The position numbers were made by a program, and so were the translations under genes. A DNA stretch of 64,000 bases from Stenogyne calaminthoides (taxonomy: Eukaryota > Streptophyta > Magnoliopsida > Lamiales > Lamiaceae): NCBI GenBank assembly GCA_037126765.1, contig JBBCBC010000031.1, forward strand, positions 3,791,638-3,855,637. The letters are read 5' to 3'. This document shows positions 47,504 through 59,385 of the stretch, piece by piece (position 1 is the first letter of the stretch; every line of letters starts with the position of its first letter). The notes below the pieces were generated by a model. The model was not told the DNA's origin. It saw only the letters and a list, made by a program, of their open reading frames with translations, and made no database searches.

Positions 47504-47624
47504 TTTATCTGATCTTTTGAAAATAAAAAATTTCAACCAAATAAGATCGATTCGGATAGACCACAAGTATTTTTGAAAATAAAACTTTTTGGTCAACACG
47601 GCCAGTGGTCAAATTGAACCCTTT

Positions 47625-47635
47625 GCTCGATACCA
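47625..47635 (-). other. Cop5 primer-binding site, internal copy 1
   Basis: GCTCGATACCA: the iMet-site complement GCTCTGATACCA with CTG reduced to CG. One base separates it from LTR 2. Confidence 0.8.
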
Positions 47636-47636
47636 C

Positions 47637-49592
47637 TGTTGGTCCGGTGCAAACGAGTCTTACCGTGTATGGGGAATCTGCGTGTTCAATGTTTTTTTAA
47701 AAACTTTTTTTCTTCTTGAGGTCGGCTTGGGTCGATAATCACGAAGATTAGGTTCGAGAAACACAGATCGCTCTGTGTCAAAAGTCTCTTGAGGCAGTGA
47801 TCCCGACGCCAGATACCTCGAGATAATCCAACCGAGTCTCGAGTGTCGAGAGATCTGAATTGCTTGGATGGGATAACTAACTTCTTGAACCCCTCGAAGA
47901 AATACGTTCGGTTTGGTAACTATCTATTCTAGCTACTCGGATATGCGGAATGGTTGGCCCCTTAGTTTATACTCGTTTTAGCTTTCTTTGAAAACCTTCC
48001 CTTTATGAAATAGTGATTGGGCGTGATTCAATTTACATGCAACCGATTGGATTGATTCCAACTGAATATCGATGAAAAGTATGCTTTCAAAATCAAGTCA
48101 ATGCAAATGGATAAGCCGAGATAAGGAAAGCGATAAACAACCACAATTATAGTGGTTGGAGACTCAAGCTCCTACATCCACTCTCTGATCCTCAGAGAAA
48201 TTCACTATCAACTTCTAAGATTTCTTACTACCTCGCGTAGTTTACTTACTCAACTTCTACTGAGTTTTTCGACTACTCACGTAGTTTACTTACTCAACCC
48301 GACCTTGAGTTTTTCGACTACCTCCGTAGTTTACTTACTCAACACAAACAAGCTTTGGGACTACATGGGCAGCTTACTAACTTCTCCTCTAGAGTTTTTT
48401 CGACTACTCGCGTAGTTTACTAACTCTTTACAACACTTCTCCAACAAACACACTCCAACTACCTTCACAAGGGTTTGGGGTTTCTCGGTTGGTTTCCAAC
48501 TAGGATGAGATATCCTTTACAATGAAGCACAATGCAAAGGGTTGGGATATCTCGACTAAGCTTTGGATAAATCTTATCAAGCTAGGCTTAGTATAGTGAG
48601 CTCTCTTCAATGTAGAAGCACTTGGGAAATTCTAGGTTTTTCGAGTGCTTTCACTTTTTCTAAGAATAAGTTTGAGCTCTTGAGTTGCATTATAAATTTT
48701 CGTAACCTTACAATGTAGAGGGTCACCCGGTATTTATAGGCATACACCAAGGTCACTTTTTGAAAACTATCCGTTGGAGAGATAGCCGTGAGTTTCCTCT
48801 TATGGTGTGTGAGGAGCGGCTATATTTAGGGTTTGAACCTCCTAACACGTTTTAGGCAATAGCCTTTCATGTAGCCGGTCTTCACTTTTGCGATCTGGAA
48901 CTTTTTTGTACTTGACATCTTTTTACTGCGACTGTCATTTATCGATTAATGTCGATGTAGTCTGATGTTGTCTTCCTCTTTTTTACTTTTTGTTTCGGTT
49001 GAAGGTGGATACCTTCAGCGGCTCTTGGTTACAAACTACGGTTTGATATAACCTTAACAATACTTGACTTAGTTCCTTTTTATGCGCATTTGAATGTCTT
49101 GGCAAATATCTATTCTTCTAAGGAATCGCGATCTTCTCGATTATTGCATCCGCCGGATAGATATATTAGATTGCCTTGGAACATTCGGGTTCATCTTGAG
49201 CATTGATACCTTCTTTGAGTCTTGATAATTCTTGTGCCTTCAGTATTCTTGATCTTCGATCTTGATCTTGATCTTGCGTCTTGAGTCTTCGAGTCTTGGT
49301 CTTCGGGTCTTACGAGTCTTGAGGGTCTTGGTCTCGAGACATATTAGCTGTTTATCTTTGAATCTTCATCTTTGAGTCTTGATTCTTTCGATTTCATCTT
49401 GAGTTCTTGAGGTCTTGAGAACCTATCTTTGAACTATATCTCTTGACTATACATTTCTGAGATAACATCCTGAATACTCTAAAAGCCCGAATCGACTCAA
49501 CTATCAAGATCATTACGAACATGTCGCCTTTTTCGGGGGTTTTGGGATCTTAATCAAAATCATATATCTTTTCTTAAATTCATCTCCCAACA
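47637..49592 (-). repeat. Cop5 LTR 2 (shared middle LTR)
   Basis: 1956 bp. It has a primer site on its left and a polypurine tract on its right, so it is the 5' LTR of internal copy 1 and the 3' LTR of internal copy 2. Confidence 0.92.
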
Positions 49593-49607
49593 ATTTCCCC
49601 CTTTTTG
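49593..49607 (-). other. Cop5 polypurine tract, internal copy 2
   Basis: Same CAAAAAGGGGGAAAT as at 39822-39836. Confidence 0.85.
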
Positions 49608-50002
49608 ATGATGCCAAAACCTATCTTGTTACAAAACATATAACCTATACTCAGGTTTCAGTTTATCCTATTACAAGATTGGTTAACAATTTTTCAACAA
49701 TCTTCCCCCTTTAATGATGAGTTTCCCAACAATTTCAGAGGGTCTCCCAACAATTAATTATTCAATAATTTCTTCAGTGATGAATCTCTTTAATAGTTCA
49801 TCACTAAATACTTAAATAATTTTTCATAAACAATTAATTCAGAGACATTAATTATCGGGCATATCAAATATAAAAGACATGTAAATAAGATAATGAGATA
49901 TTATCTTTTGAGCATAATGATAAATCTTCATTAATGAATGGTATCCCATTACAGATTACAATGAGTTTATCAACAAAAATCAAAAAGACACAAATTTTAA
50001 GA

Positions 50003-51552
50003 TTACAGAATCTTGAGCCTTGATCTTGATCTTGATTTGGCTCTTTGCTCTTCTTCTTGCTCTTGATTTGCTATTACTTCAATTTCATCAGTGGGTACCT
50101 CCAGGTCGAACATTCCGAAGAATCTCTTCTTCAGCTCATTTCTCTCTTTGATGATGACCAGACTGTTTCCTGTTAAACCCACTGACCAGCATACTGAGCA
50201 ATCTCTTGAGTAATAGCCTTTTCATTCACCAAGCCATTACCAAGTCTTGGAGGAGGATAGGAATATGGACCAGGGGCTACTATCTGCACCTCTCCTTCAT
50301 CCGCAAGGTTTATCCAACTTTGGAGATACTTTGGATAGAAGGTTAGGAGATATTCAATGAAAGCTTCATTACGATCTGAGCTTTCCCTCTCCCTTTCGAA
50401 AGCACATCATAGTAGAACCGAAGGTTCTCTTGACCTCTTCCACATATCGTTGAGTTTGATAGGCATCCATTTATCAGCGTGGGGCCACTTGATTCTTTTG
50501 ATGTCTCTCTCCTTTTGCTCATAAACTTCTTGAATCCTTTCCTTCGCTTCAACACCTCTTGATCTTTTTCTTGATCACAGACGCACGCTTTGGTCAAACA
50601 GCGACTTTCTTAGCTTGTTCTTCTTGGAGTGTCTTGAGCATTCCTTGTATTGAAGACTTTCTTACGAGGTTGAGACTTCAGATTCTTGATACCTTCATCA
50701 TCGAATCGGCTTTTCTGCGGATTGGCAAAGAAGCCTTTGCGGCTTGCTTTTCGGGTTGAACAACTCCCAAGGTTTTCCTTTTCATAGGCAATTCAGCACC
50801 AACCTGGCTTGTTCCAACCTTAGTTCTAGCACTCAGTTTCTCTTTTGCAACTTCAAGCATAGTTTGCTTAGAAACTCGAGTGTAGATGGTCTTCTCTACC
50901 TGAGCAAATTTCAACTTCTTAGTAGCTTCGACTTCTTTGAAGGCTTTGGATAGGTTGTACAATTTAGCATCTTTCTGAGCCTTCTTCTCCAAAGTACGTG
51001 CCAATAACTTCCTGAAGTCCTCACCTGGTCTTTCCCCCTTCTTGGCACCGTAGTTTGGAAGAAGTCTGGAGAGTGCGTTGTATCCATGTGATATTGCTCT
51101 TTGCTCACACAGCGAACCTCCCCTGCTATCTGATCTTGCTCATCTTCCATCCTTCTGATGTGGTTCTTAGCCACAGAAAGTTCTTCAGACATGTGGGCAA
51201 ACTGGCCAGAGAGTGCTTCCTTGAACATCTCTGTCATCTTGGTCATGAGCACTGAGCTCATTTCCTCAACAGCAGATTTAATCATTACTTCATTCCTCTC
51301 CGCCAATTTCACCTCTAGAAACACAGTTGACTCCACGGTGCTTTTTTCATTTAAAGATTGAGCTTCGACTTTGACTCCTCAAAGCTTTTCATTCGGCTTT
51401 TCTTCCATGGAGGTCATCCGAGAGGTCAGAGTGTTTTGGATTAGCACCAGCTCTGAAGAGTGACTAAGACTTTCCATCTTCTGAGCTTGATTGGCCAATG
51501 CTTCTTCCATCTGAGCAACCTTGACCATCATTGTCTCAACCTTCTCAAGTTT
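50003..51552 (-). pseudogene. Cop5 extension fused to RNase H, copy 2
   Basis: Second copy of the extension. DIRME is at 51553-51567 and the same in-frame passage to KLEKVETMMVKVAQMEEALA is present. Here the N-terminal coiled-coil part is better kept: 51336-51100 reads ESTVFLEVKLAERNEVMIKS, SSVLMTKMTEMFKEALSGQF and AHMSEELSVAKNHIRRMEDE. The basic middle part is open from 51004 to 50678. The C-terminus is frame-broken and its tail reads KSRSRSRLKIL before a TAA at 50003-50005, a longer tail than the stop in copy 1 at about 40300 would allow. Confidence 0.7.
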
Positions 51553-53110
51553 CTCCATCCTTATGTCCTTTTTCTCGACATGATCTCTGATGAAGTGATG
51601 TCTGATATCCACATGCTTGCATCTGGTGTGCAATACCAGATTTTGTGAAATAGCAATGCACTATTATTATTGTCACAAAAAATATTGGTACTTCATTGGC
51701 TACAACTTTATAATCCCTCAATTGTTATGCGAGCCAAAGAATGGAGCACAACAACTTCTATGACCATGTGATACGCCGGATAATCTTGGTTGTCTCTTGA
51801 GGTCCTTTTCTTTGAAAACCAAGATATCAATTTACTCCCGCAGAAATTGACAAGTTCCTGTAGTAGACTTCCTGTCAATTCTGCAACCTCCATAATCGAA
51901 GATCCGAGTAACCGGTTAATTCAAGGTTATCATCAGCTGGATACCATAATCCTCTATTCATTTGTGCCCTTAAGATACCTTAGTATCTTTTTGGCGACCT
52001 CCATGTGACTAGCCTTTAGGATTAGCTTGGTATCTTGCACATATCCCAACAAACAAATGTTATATCTGGCCTACTTTAACGTGAGATAGAGCAATGATCC
52101 AATGATTCTCTATAATCGGTATGGCTTCTTGATTTGCCTTCTAATCGAGGATCCATCTTGTAGTTAGTATTCATAGGGAATCCTAAGCGCATTGCAATCT
52201 GTACACCATATTTTGCAATCGGATCTACGGTGTACTTTGCTGGTTGATGAATATTCCTTCCTTTGATTGTTTCACTTGAAGACTGAAAAAAGTTCATCTC
52301 TCCCATCATTGACATCTCAAACTTGCCTTTCATCGGTGTTGAAAACTTTTCACACACGGTGATGATTTGGAGATCAAAAAAATGATGTCATCAACATATA
52401 TCTCGAACTAGTAAGATATCTTTCCCATCCTCTATCCCGAACAGAGTTCTATCAAGTCCTTTTGACAAAACCATGGTCAAGAAGAAACCGAGAAAGAGTA
52501 TCATACCATGCTCGGGTGCTTGCTTAAGACCATACAAAAGCTTATCCGAGCACAGTAAACTTGGTCATTCTGTTTGAAACCGGGAGGTTGTTCCATAAAC
52601 CTCTTCTTTAAGCACACCGCTTAAATGCACTTTTCACATCCATTTGATGGTATGTGAACTTCATGTGGGCAGCATATGCAAGAAACAATCGATGGCTTCT
52701 AGTCTTTGCAGCAAGTAAAGGTTTCATCATAATCCAAGCCTTCTTCTTGGGAATAACCTTGTGCAACTAAGCCTTGCCTTGTTTCTCACAATGTTGTTGT
52801 TTTCATCTCTTTTATACTTGAAAACCCACTTGGTTCCAATGACATTGTGCCTTCGGGTTTATCTACTAGCTCCCCATACTTCATTCCTTGAGAATTGATT
52901 CAAATTTCATCTGCATATAAAGAATAATCCAATGAGAATCTTGTAGAGCTTCACCAATCTCATTAGAGTTCTTTCTCCGATAAAAAGCAATTTGAATAGT
53001 GCACTCTCACCATGGAACCTTCTTGTCTTAACACCTTTGGTTAGATCACCCACAATCGACTTGTAGGATGACTATCTAACCATTTCCTTCTTGATGTTCC
53101 TGTTTTTGAT
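51553..53110 (-). pseudogene. Cop5 reverse transcriptase and RNase H, copy 2
   Basis: Same domain order as copy 1. YVDDI is readable near 52385-52400, EKFSTPMKGKFEMSMMGEMN at 52350-52290, and CKHVDIRHHFIRDHVEKKDI at 51620-51560. Frame breaks are more frequent than in copy 1. The RNase H end is missing in the same way as in copy 1. Confidence 0.8.
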
Positions 53111-54857
53111 AGTATCATCAACATTTGAAATGTGAGGTTCGGTTAGTTCAATTGAATTCAGAAACAATGAGAAAAGGAGAAAGGAATCATCTTCCTCGGG
53201 GAAATTCTATTGAGAACATTGTCGAGACATTTGTTCCCCTTTTGGTTGATAGTTTCAAAATTTGCCTCATTTGTGACCACATCTTCATTGGCATCACATA
53301 CCACAGTGCGAAGGCGGGTGTCTGTTGGATTGGTCACCATTCGAGTGTTGGTTTTCTTTGAGTCTCACCAACTGATTTCCATCCTGAACTTCTTTATCGA
53401 AGTCCGAGTCACTCAATCATAGAATGTGACCTTCTTCTTCGAGGTTCGATGGATGATTTATCTTTTTTTTTGGGCTTAATCTGGTGATCCTCTTAGTCAA
53501 TTCATTTGCATCATGTTCTGTTTTCTTACGAACACAAGTAGATTCATCAAAAACAACATGAGGTGTTTCCTCCACAATAAAGAGTCCTACGATTTGTAAA
53601 CTCTGAAAGCTTTTACTAACGAATATCTAAGAATATTCCTTCATCGACTTTACTATCAAATGTTTTCAACCGATCTTTACCATTATTGTGTATGAAACAC
53701 TTGCAACCAAAACACACGAAAAAGAAATAAACAAGAGGCTTCCTTTCATTCCAAAGTTCATAAGGCATTTTGCCTTGACTCTTTGTCAGCATGGATCTAT
53801 TCTGAGAGTAGCATGCGGTGTTGGCGAACTTCAAATTTCAAAACCTTTTAGGAATGTCAAACCAAAGAATCATTGTCCTTGCAGCTTCTTTCAGAGTCCT
53901 GTTCCTTATTTCAGCAACACCATTTTGTTGAGGGGTCCTTGCAGCTGATGTTTAATGTGAAATTCCATTCTCTGCACAATAATCAGATATGATATGATTT
54001 ATAAACTCGAGTTCCTTTTGTCGGATCGATTTTGACCACACTCGATTTTTTCTCATCTTCGAGCCTTTTTCATTAACTCTGGCGGTTTTATCGAGTCTCT
54101 TTCTTCTTCGAAAGTAAGAATATGTCCCAAGTATATCTCGAGTAGTCATCAACTACTACTACTAGCGTGTATTTTTACGCCATTGGTACTCTTTGGTGTT
54201 ATAGGACCAAAGAGATCCATATGCTGATAGTGAAGTATTCTCTCGTTAGAAACTTCTACTTTGCTTTTAAATGATGCTTTAACTTGTTTTCCTTTCTGAC
54301 ACGCATCACAAATGTGTTCCTTACTGAACACTTCATTAGGCAACCCTCTCACAAGAGCTAATCTTGCAAGCTTGTTCAGGGTTTTAAAATTCAGGGTATT
54401 CATTCTTTTATGCCATAACAAAGCGGGTATCTATGGAACTTTTAAGAACTAAACATGTATCTTTAGGAGTTGAACTCCAATCAAAGAAGATACACATTCC
54501 CTTTCTTGTACCCGGTCAAAAAACTTTTTCGTGATGTATCATCTTTCACGAAACATAAGTTCTTAGAGAACTCAACATTAAAACCTTTATCACAGAATTG
54601 GCTAATTGAAAGCAAATTATGCTTCAATCCAGATACATATGAAACACCATGGATATGAACTGAGTCGACTTCCAAAGTTCCATATCCTTCAGTCTGTCCC
54701 TTGGAGTTATCTCCAAAAGTGATCTGCGGGCCTCTTTGTTAAACATAGTCACTGAGCATCTTCTTGAATCTGTCATATGTCTTGAGCATCCTTTGTCAAG
54801 ATACCATACATCGGGGAGCTTTTTCATCTCGCTCATCGGTGCCATGTGATCTTTCAT
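53111..54857 (-). pseudogene. Cop5 protease and integrase, copy 2
   Basis: Protease DVWYLDKGCSRHMTDS (54820-54770). Integrase: MLWHKRMNTLNFKTLNKLAR and KEHICDACQKGKQVKASFKS with the complete HHCC zinc site (54421-54280), then HMDLFGPITPKSTNG. The tract TEFINHIISDYCAENGISH follows in a shifted frame (54010-53952). The zinc site is better preserved than in copy 1. Confidence 0.8.
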
Positions 54858-56240
54858 CGACTTAGTGCCCTTGTTTTCCTCCCGAAAAAGCAGATCAATT
54901 CTTAGGTACCCAATTTGTGTAGGGTCCTACAAGGTTATTTGTACCTTCCGGAATCCAAATATGCCTGACAACTCTAATCACTTTAGAGTGACTAATTTGT
55001 CTTCCATAAACATCAACATATACATCCACTACTCTCGGGTGCCTTAGCGGTTTTCAGTATATGTGTGCTAGCTTTAGCATGAACATGTGCCTTTGAATTC
55101 TTCTTTGGTTCAGGCCTTCTGTTCAGATGCTTTGGCTTTTGTGCAGCCGGTCTAAATCTTTGATGACTTGGGTTCAGATAACCTTTACCCTTAAGCAAGT
55201 GAGGTTCAGGTTATGCATCTTTGAAATCTGGTCTTCAAAGATCTTGAAGACTTGGTCTCTTCGGTTGAGAATATCTATTTGAGTGTTTCTCCTCCAGGAT
55301 TCTCCGATGGTTCGATTATGGAGCCTTTTCGGGTTTGCATTCTTAGCTTTGAGGCTTTGAAGTACTTACTGAAACTTTCAATCGATTTCTCGGGTTTTCT
55401 AGCCTTTACGAGGTTTGGGCTTTCCAACCTGATCATTCAGCTTTACCGAGACCATATGTCTTTTTCCCTTGTCTACAACCTTGGGCATTACTTGACTTTG
55501 AAGTGTAGGTGCCTTTGGTTTTACAAAGATTGTCTTCTTGCTACTTGATGCGACATTGGATGACCTTGTGAGGTTCCTGGAATAAATCTCAATCCAGTTT
55601 TTATAGTCACGGATCTCGATAACTCGAATTTCATCTATTAGATTAGATGCATTATTCAATAGAGTTAACTTCTTACATGCACTATCCTCCTGATTCTGTA
55701 GAGTTTCATGCTTCTCGGAGAGGTCATTGAACTTAGTTACGATTAAATGAATCTCTTTAGTGGATTTCTCTAGCTTTTTCGGTTAGGGTCATTATCAATT
55801 TCTCTTTCTCGAGAGTTGTACTTTGAACATCCGGTTCAAGGTAGCTCCCATTAATTGAGAAGTGATTTCAATATTGCTAGAAGTCTTTCCATTTTAGATT
55901 TTTCATTTCGAGTTCTTATTACGCTCTTGAGTTCTATTTAGCAGATCCTTACAAAATAGCATAGTCCTTCATCCAGTTAAAAAAGAATCCATCGGTCAAA
56001 ATAGTATTTTCGATTGGAACTTGAAAACTCTTGTGCTAGTGTAAGAGCAACAACAGAGAAAGAAGAGTTTACCTCCTCAATGGCCATCAGACAGATGTCA
56101 TCACTTTCACTGTCTGAGAATATTTCATCTGAAGAGCTAGATCCTTCCTCAGAGTGTTCTTCTTCTGCAACCATGGCCTTTTTGCTAGAGAACTTCTGGT
56201 CTCTTTTAGTTTGCCTTTCTCTTCTCTCCTTAGCACTCAA
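54858..56240 (-). pseudogene. Cop5 gag-to-protease linker, copy 2
   Basis: Begins just after the zinc knuckle with SAKERRERQTKRDQKFSSKK, then an acidic Ser/Glu block EEEHSEEGSSSSDEIFSDSE (56190-56120). Ends with a basic part PKVVDKGKRHMVSVKLNDQV (55500-55430). Frame-broken after 55400. Confidence 0.65.
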
Positions 56241-57290
56241 ATCTGGACAATCATACTGGAAGTGACCTTTCTTCTGGCAATTATAGCATCTGTTGGTATC
56301 ATCATCCTGATCATTTTCTTCTTTGGACTTGGAGTCCTTCCTCTTGGATGAAGATCCTTTAGCTTTCAGGTCCTTCTTCTTCTCAGTTGATCTGCCCTCA
56401 GGTTTCTTCTGGTACCTGTGGTTCTGTAATAGCTTTTGTATTTTCCAAATCTACTATTAAGTCTATCAACCCTCCTTGCCATCAGTGCTAGCTTTTCCTC
56501 AAGCTCATCCTGATTTTTGGCATGGGGGTTCTCAGACTCTCTAGTTTTAAAGGTTTTATCTTTGGCTTTAAAAGCCACATTCTGACTAGATGATGAGTCA
56601 TCTTTGCTGTCAGCCTTTTTGGATTTCTTATCAATTACAAATTCATAGGCCTTCAAATTTCGAGAGAGAAGACTTGTTGGTAAGGCATTGAATTAATATT
56701 CTTGGTGTTTTCAATCACCCATTTGCATGAATATCCCATTTCTTAGAAAGACCTCTAAGAATTTTCAATGCAACTTCTCTCTGTGGATATTTCTTTCCAA
56801 GTGCATTTAGATCATTCATGATTAGTGAATCGACTTCCAATTTGTCTATTGATTCACCATCATCCATTTCAAAAACTGTCAAACTTTCCAATTGCCCTTT
56901 GAAAGTTTGTTTTCTTTTTATGATGATCGTGCCTTGGCACATAACAACTAGTGTATCCCAAATCTCTTTAGCAATATTCGTTGAGAGATCATTCTCATCA
57001 CACCATCATCAATTGTCTTGTATAGTGTGTGTCTTTTTGCAATGTAGTGCAGATTGACTAACTTTCTCTCCTCGAGAGTCGGGTTGGTCATCGGACTTAG
57101 AAATTCTACTCTAGGATCAATTCTCTCATCTTACATTCTCCCAGGATTCACCCACGATGAAATTGGAATGGTCCTTGAGAGACCACTCTCCACATACGCT
57201 CATGTTTAGAATCTGAGATGAGCTCTGCATTCTCGATCTCCACAAATCATAGTTTTTCTATCGAGAACATGGGAAGTTTTTAGAAGACAT
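56241..57290 (-). pseudogene. Cop5 gag, copy 2
   Basis: Start ATG at 57290. The zinc knuckle CYNCQKKGHFQYDC (56247-56288) is complete. The middle of gag is broken near 56440 and 56660-56720, where copy 1 is open. Residues LTVFEMDDGESIDKLEV are shared with copy 1. Confidence 0.82.
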
Positions 57291-57412
57291 TTTATTTGAT
57301 CTTTTGAAAATAAAAAATTTCAAACAAATAAGATCGAGTTCGGATAGACCCACAAGTATTTTTGAAAATAAAACTTTTGGTCAACCACAATGAGTGGTCA
57401 AATTGAACCACC

Positions 57413-57423
57413 GCTCGATACCA
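57413..57423 (-). other. Cop5 primer-binding site, internal copy 2
   Basis: GCTCGATACCA, the same CTG-to-CG altered iMet site as at 47625-47635, two bases from LTR 3. Confidence 0.8.
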
Positions 57424-57425
57424 CT

Positions 57426-59380
57426 TGTTGGTCCCGGTGCAAACGCAGTCTTACACGTGTATGGGGGAATACTGCGTGTTCGGTTTTTTAAAAACTTTTT
57501 TTCTTCGAGGTCACCTTGGGTCGATAATCCAAGATTAGGTTCTAAGAAGCCTGAGATCGCTCCGAGTCAAAGTCTCATCGAGGCAGTGATCTGAAAGTCG
57601 CTTTCGGATACCTCGGATAATCCCAACCGAGTCCCGAAGTGTCGAGATCCTGAATTGCTTGGATCGGATAACTAACTTCATGAACCCCGTAAGAAAATGC
57701 GTTCGGTTTGGTAACTATCTATTCTAGCTACTTTCGGATGTGCGGAATGGTTGGCCCTTAGTTTATACTCGTTTTAGCTTTCTTTGAAAACCTTCCCTTT
57801 ATGAAATAAGTGATTGGGCGTGATTCAATTTACATGCAACCGATTGGATTGATTCGGTGAATATCGATGAAAAGTATGCTTTCAAAATCAAGTCAATGCA
57901 GCGGATAAGCACGAGATAAGAAAGCGATAAACAACACAAAGCAATTATAGTGGTTCGAGACTCAAGCTCCTACATCCTCTCTCTCTCTCGATCCTCGGAG
58001 AAATTCACTATCAACCTCGAGCTTTTCGACTACCTCGCGTAGTTTACTTGCTCAACTCGGCCCTGAGTTTTCTGATTACTCCACGTAGTTTACTTACTCA
58101 ACCCGACCTTGAGTTTTCTGACTACCTCCATAGTTTACTTACTCAACACAAACAAGCTTTCGGACTACCTGTAGTTTACTAACTTCTCCTCTAGAGTTTT
58201 TTTGACTACTCGCGTAGTTTACTAACTCTTTACAACACTTCTCACCAACAAAACACCTCCAACTACCTTCACAAGGGTTTGGGGTTTCTCGGTTGGTTTC
58301 CAACTAGGATGAGATATCCTTTACAATGAAGCATAATGCAAAGGGTTAGGATATCTCGACTAAGCTTTGGATAAATCTTATCAAGCTAGGCTTAGTATAG
58401 TGATCTCTCTTCAATGTAGAAGCACTTGGGAAATTCTAGGTTTTCGAGTGCTTTCACTTTTTACAAGAATAAGTTTGAGCTCTTGAGTTGCGTATAAATT
58501 TCCGTAACCTTACAATGTAGAGGGTCACAAAAGATTTATAGGCATACACCAAAGGTCACTTTTGAAAACTATCCGTTGGAGAGATAGCCGTGAGTTTCCT
58601 CTTATGGTGTGTGAGAGCGGCTATATTTAGGGTTTTGAACCTCCCCTAACACGTTTTAGGCAATAGCCTTTCATGTAGTCGGTCTTCACTTTTTGCGATC
58701 TGGAACTTTTGTACTTGACATCTTTTTTCTGCGACACATCCTTTGTCGATTGTCGATGAGTCTGATGTTGTCTTCCTCTTTTTACTTTTTTTGTTTCGGT
58801 TGAAGGTGGATACCTTCAGCAGCTCTTTAGTTACAAACTACGAGTTTGATATAACCTTAACAATACTTGACTTAGTTCCTTTTATGCGCATTTGAATGTC
58901 TTGGCAAATATCTATTCTTCTAAGGAATCGCGATCTTACCGATATTGCATCCTTGGATAGATATATTGATGCCTTGGAACATTGAGTTCATCTTGAGCAT
59001 TGATACCTTCTTGAGTCTTGATGAATTCTTGTGCCGCCGATATACTTGATCTTGATCTTGATCTTGATCTTGCGTCTTGAGTCTTACGAGTCTTGAGGTC
59101 TTGAGTCTTCTAAGTCTTCAGGGTCTTCTGAGACATATTAAGCTTTTTTATCTTGAATCTTCATTTGAGTCTTGAGTTTACTCGATTTCATCTTGAGTTC
59201 TTGAGGTCTTCGAACCTATCTTTGAACTATATCTGCGACTATACATTTTGCGAGATAACATCCCGAATACTCTAAAACCGAATCGACTCAACTATCAAGA
59301 TCATTCTGAACATGTCATACTCAGGGGTTTTGGGATCTTAATCAAAATCATATATCTTTTATTAAATTCATCTCCCAACA
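57426..59380 (-). repeat. Cop5 LTR 3 (5' LTR)
   Basis: 1955 bp, TGTTGGTCCCGGTGCAAACG to CATCTCCCAACA. Holds the third copies of the 45-bp array (58010-58230) and of the hexanucleotide repeat (59044-59125). Followed by CAAAT and the rest of the Cop1 solo LTR. Confidence 0.92.
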
Positions 59381-59385
59381 CAAAT
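59381..59385. repeat. Cop5 target-site duplication, right (CAAAT)
   Basis: Identical to 37860-37864, directly after the ATCTCCCAACA end of the third LTR. Confidence 0.92.

Larger units (their letters stand above)
37865..59380 (-). mobile_element. Cop5: tandem copia array with three LTRs and two internal regions
   Basis: The order on the plus strand is LTR (37865-39821), internal (39822-47636), LTR (47637-49592), internal (49593-57425), LTR (57426-59380). Each internal region runs from a polypurine tract to a primer site, so both are complete, and the middle LTR is shared. One CAAAT duplication (37860-37864, 59381-59385) encloses everything, and the Cop1 LTR is collinear across it. Unequal exchange between the LTRs of one inserted element would give exactly this structure. 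The two internal copies are near-identical apart from changes at CAG/CTG triplets. Both copies are frame-broken. Confidence 0.93.
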
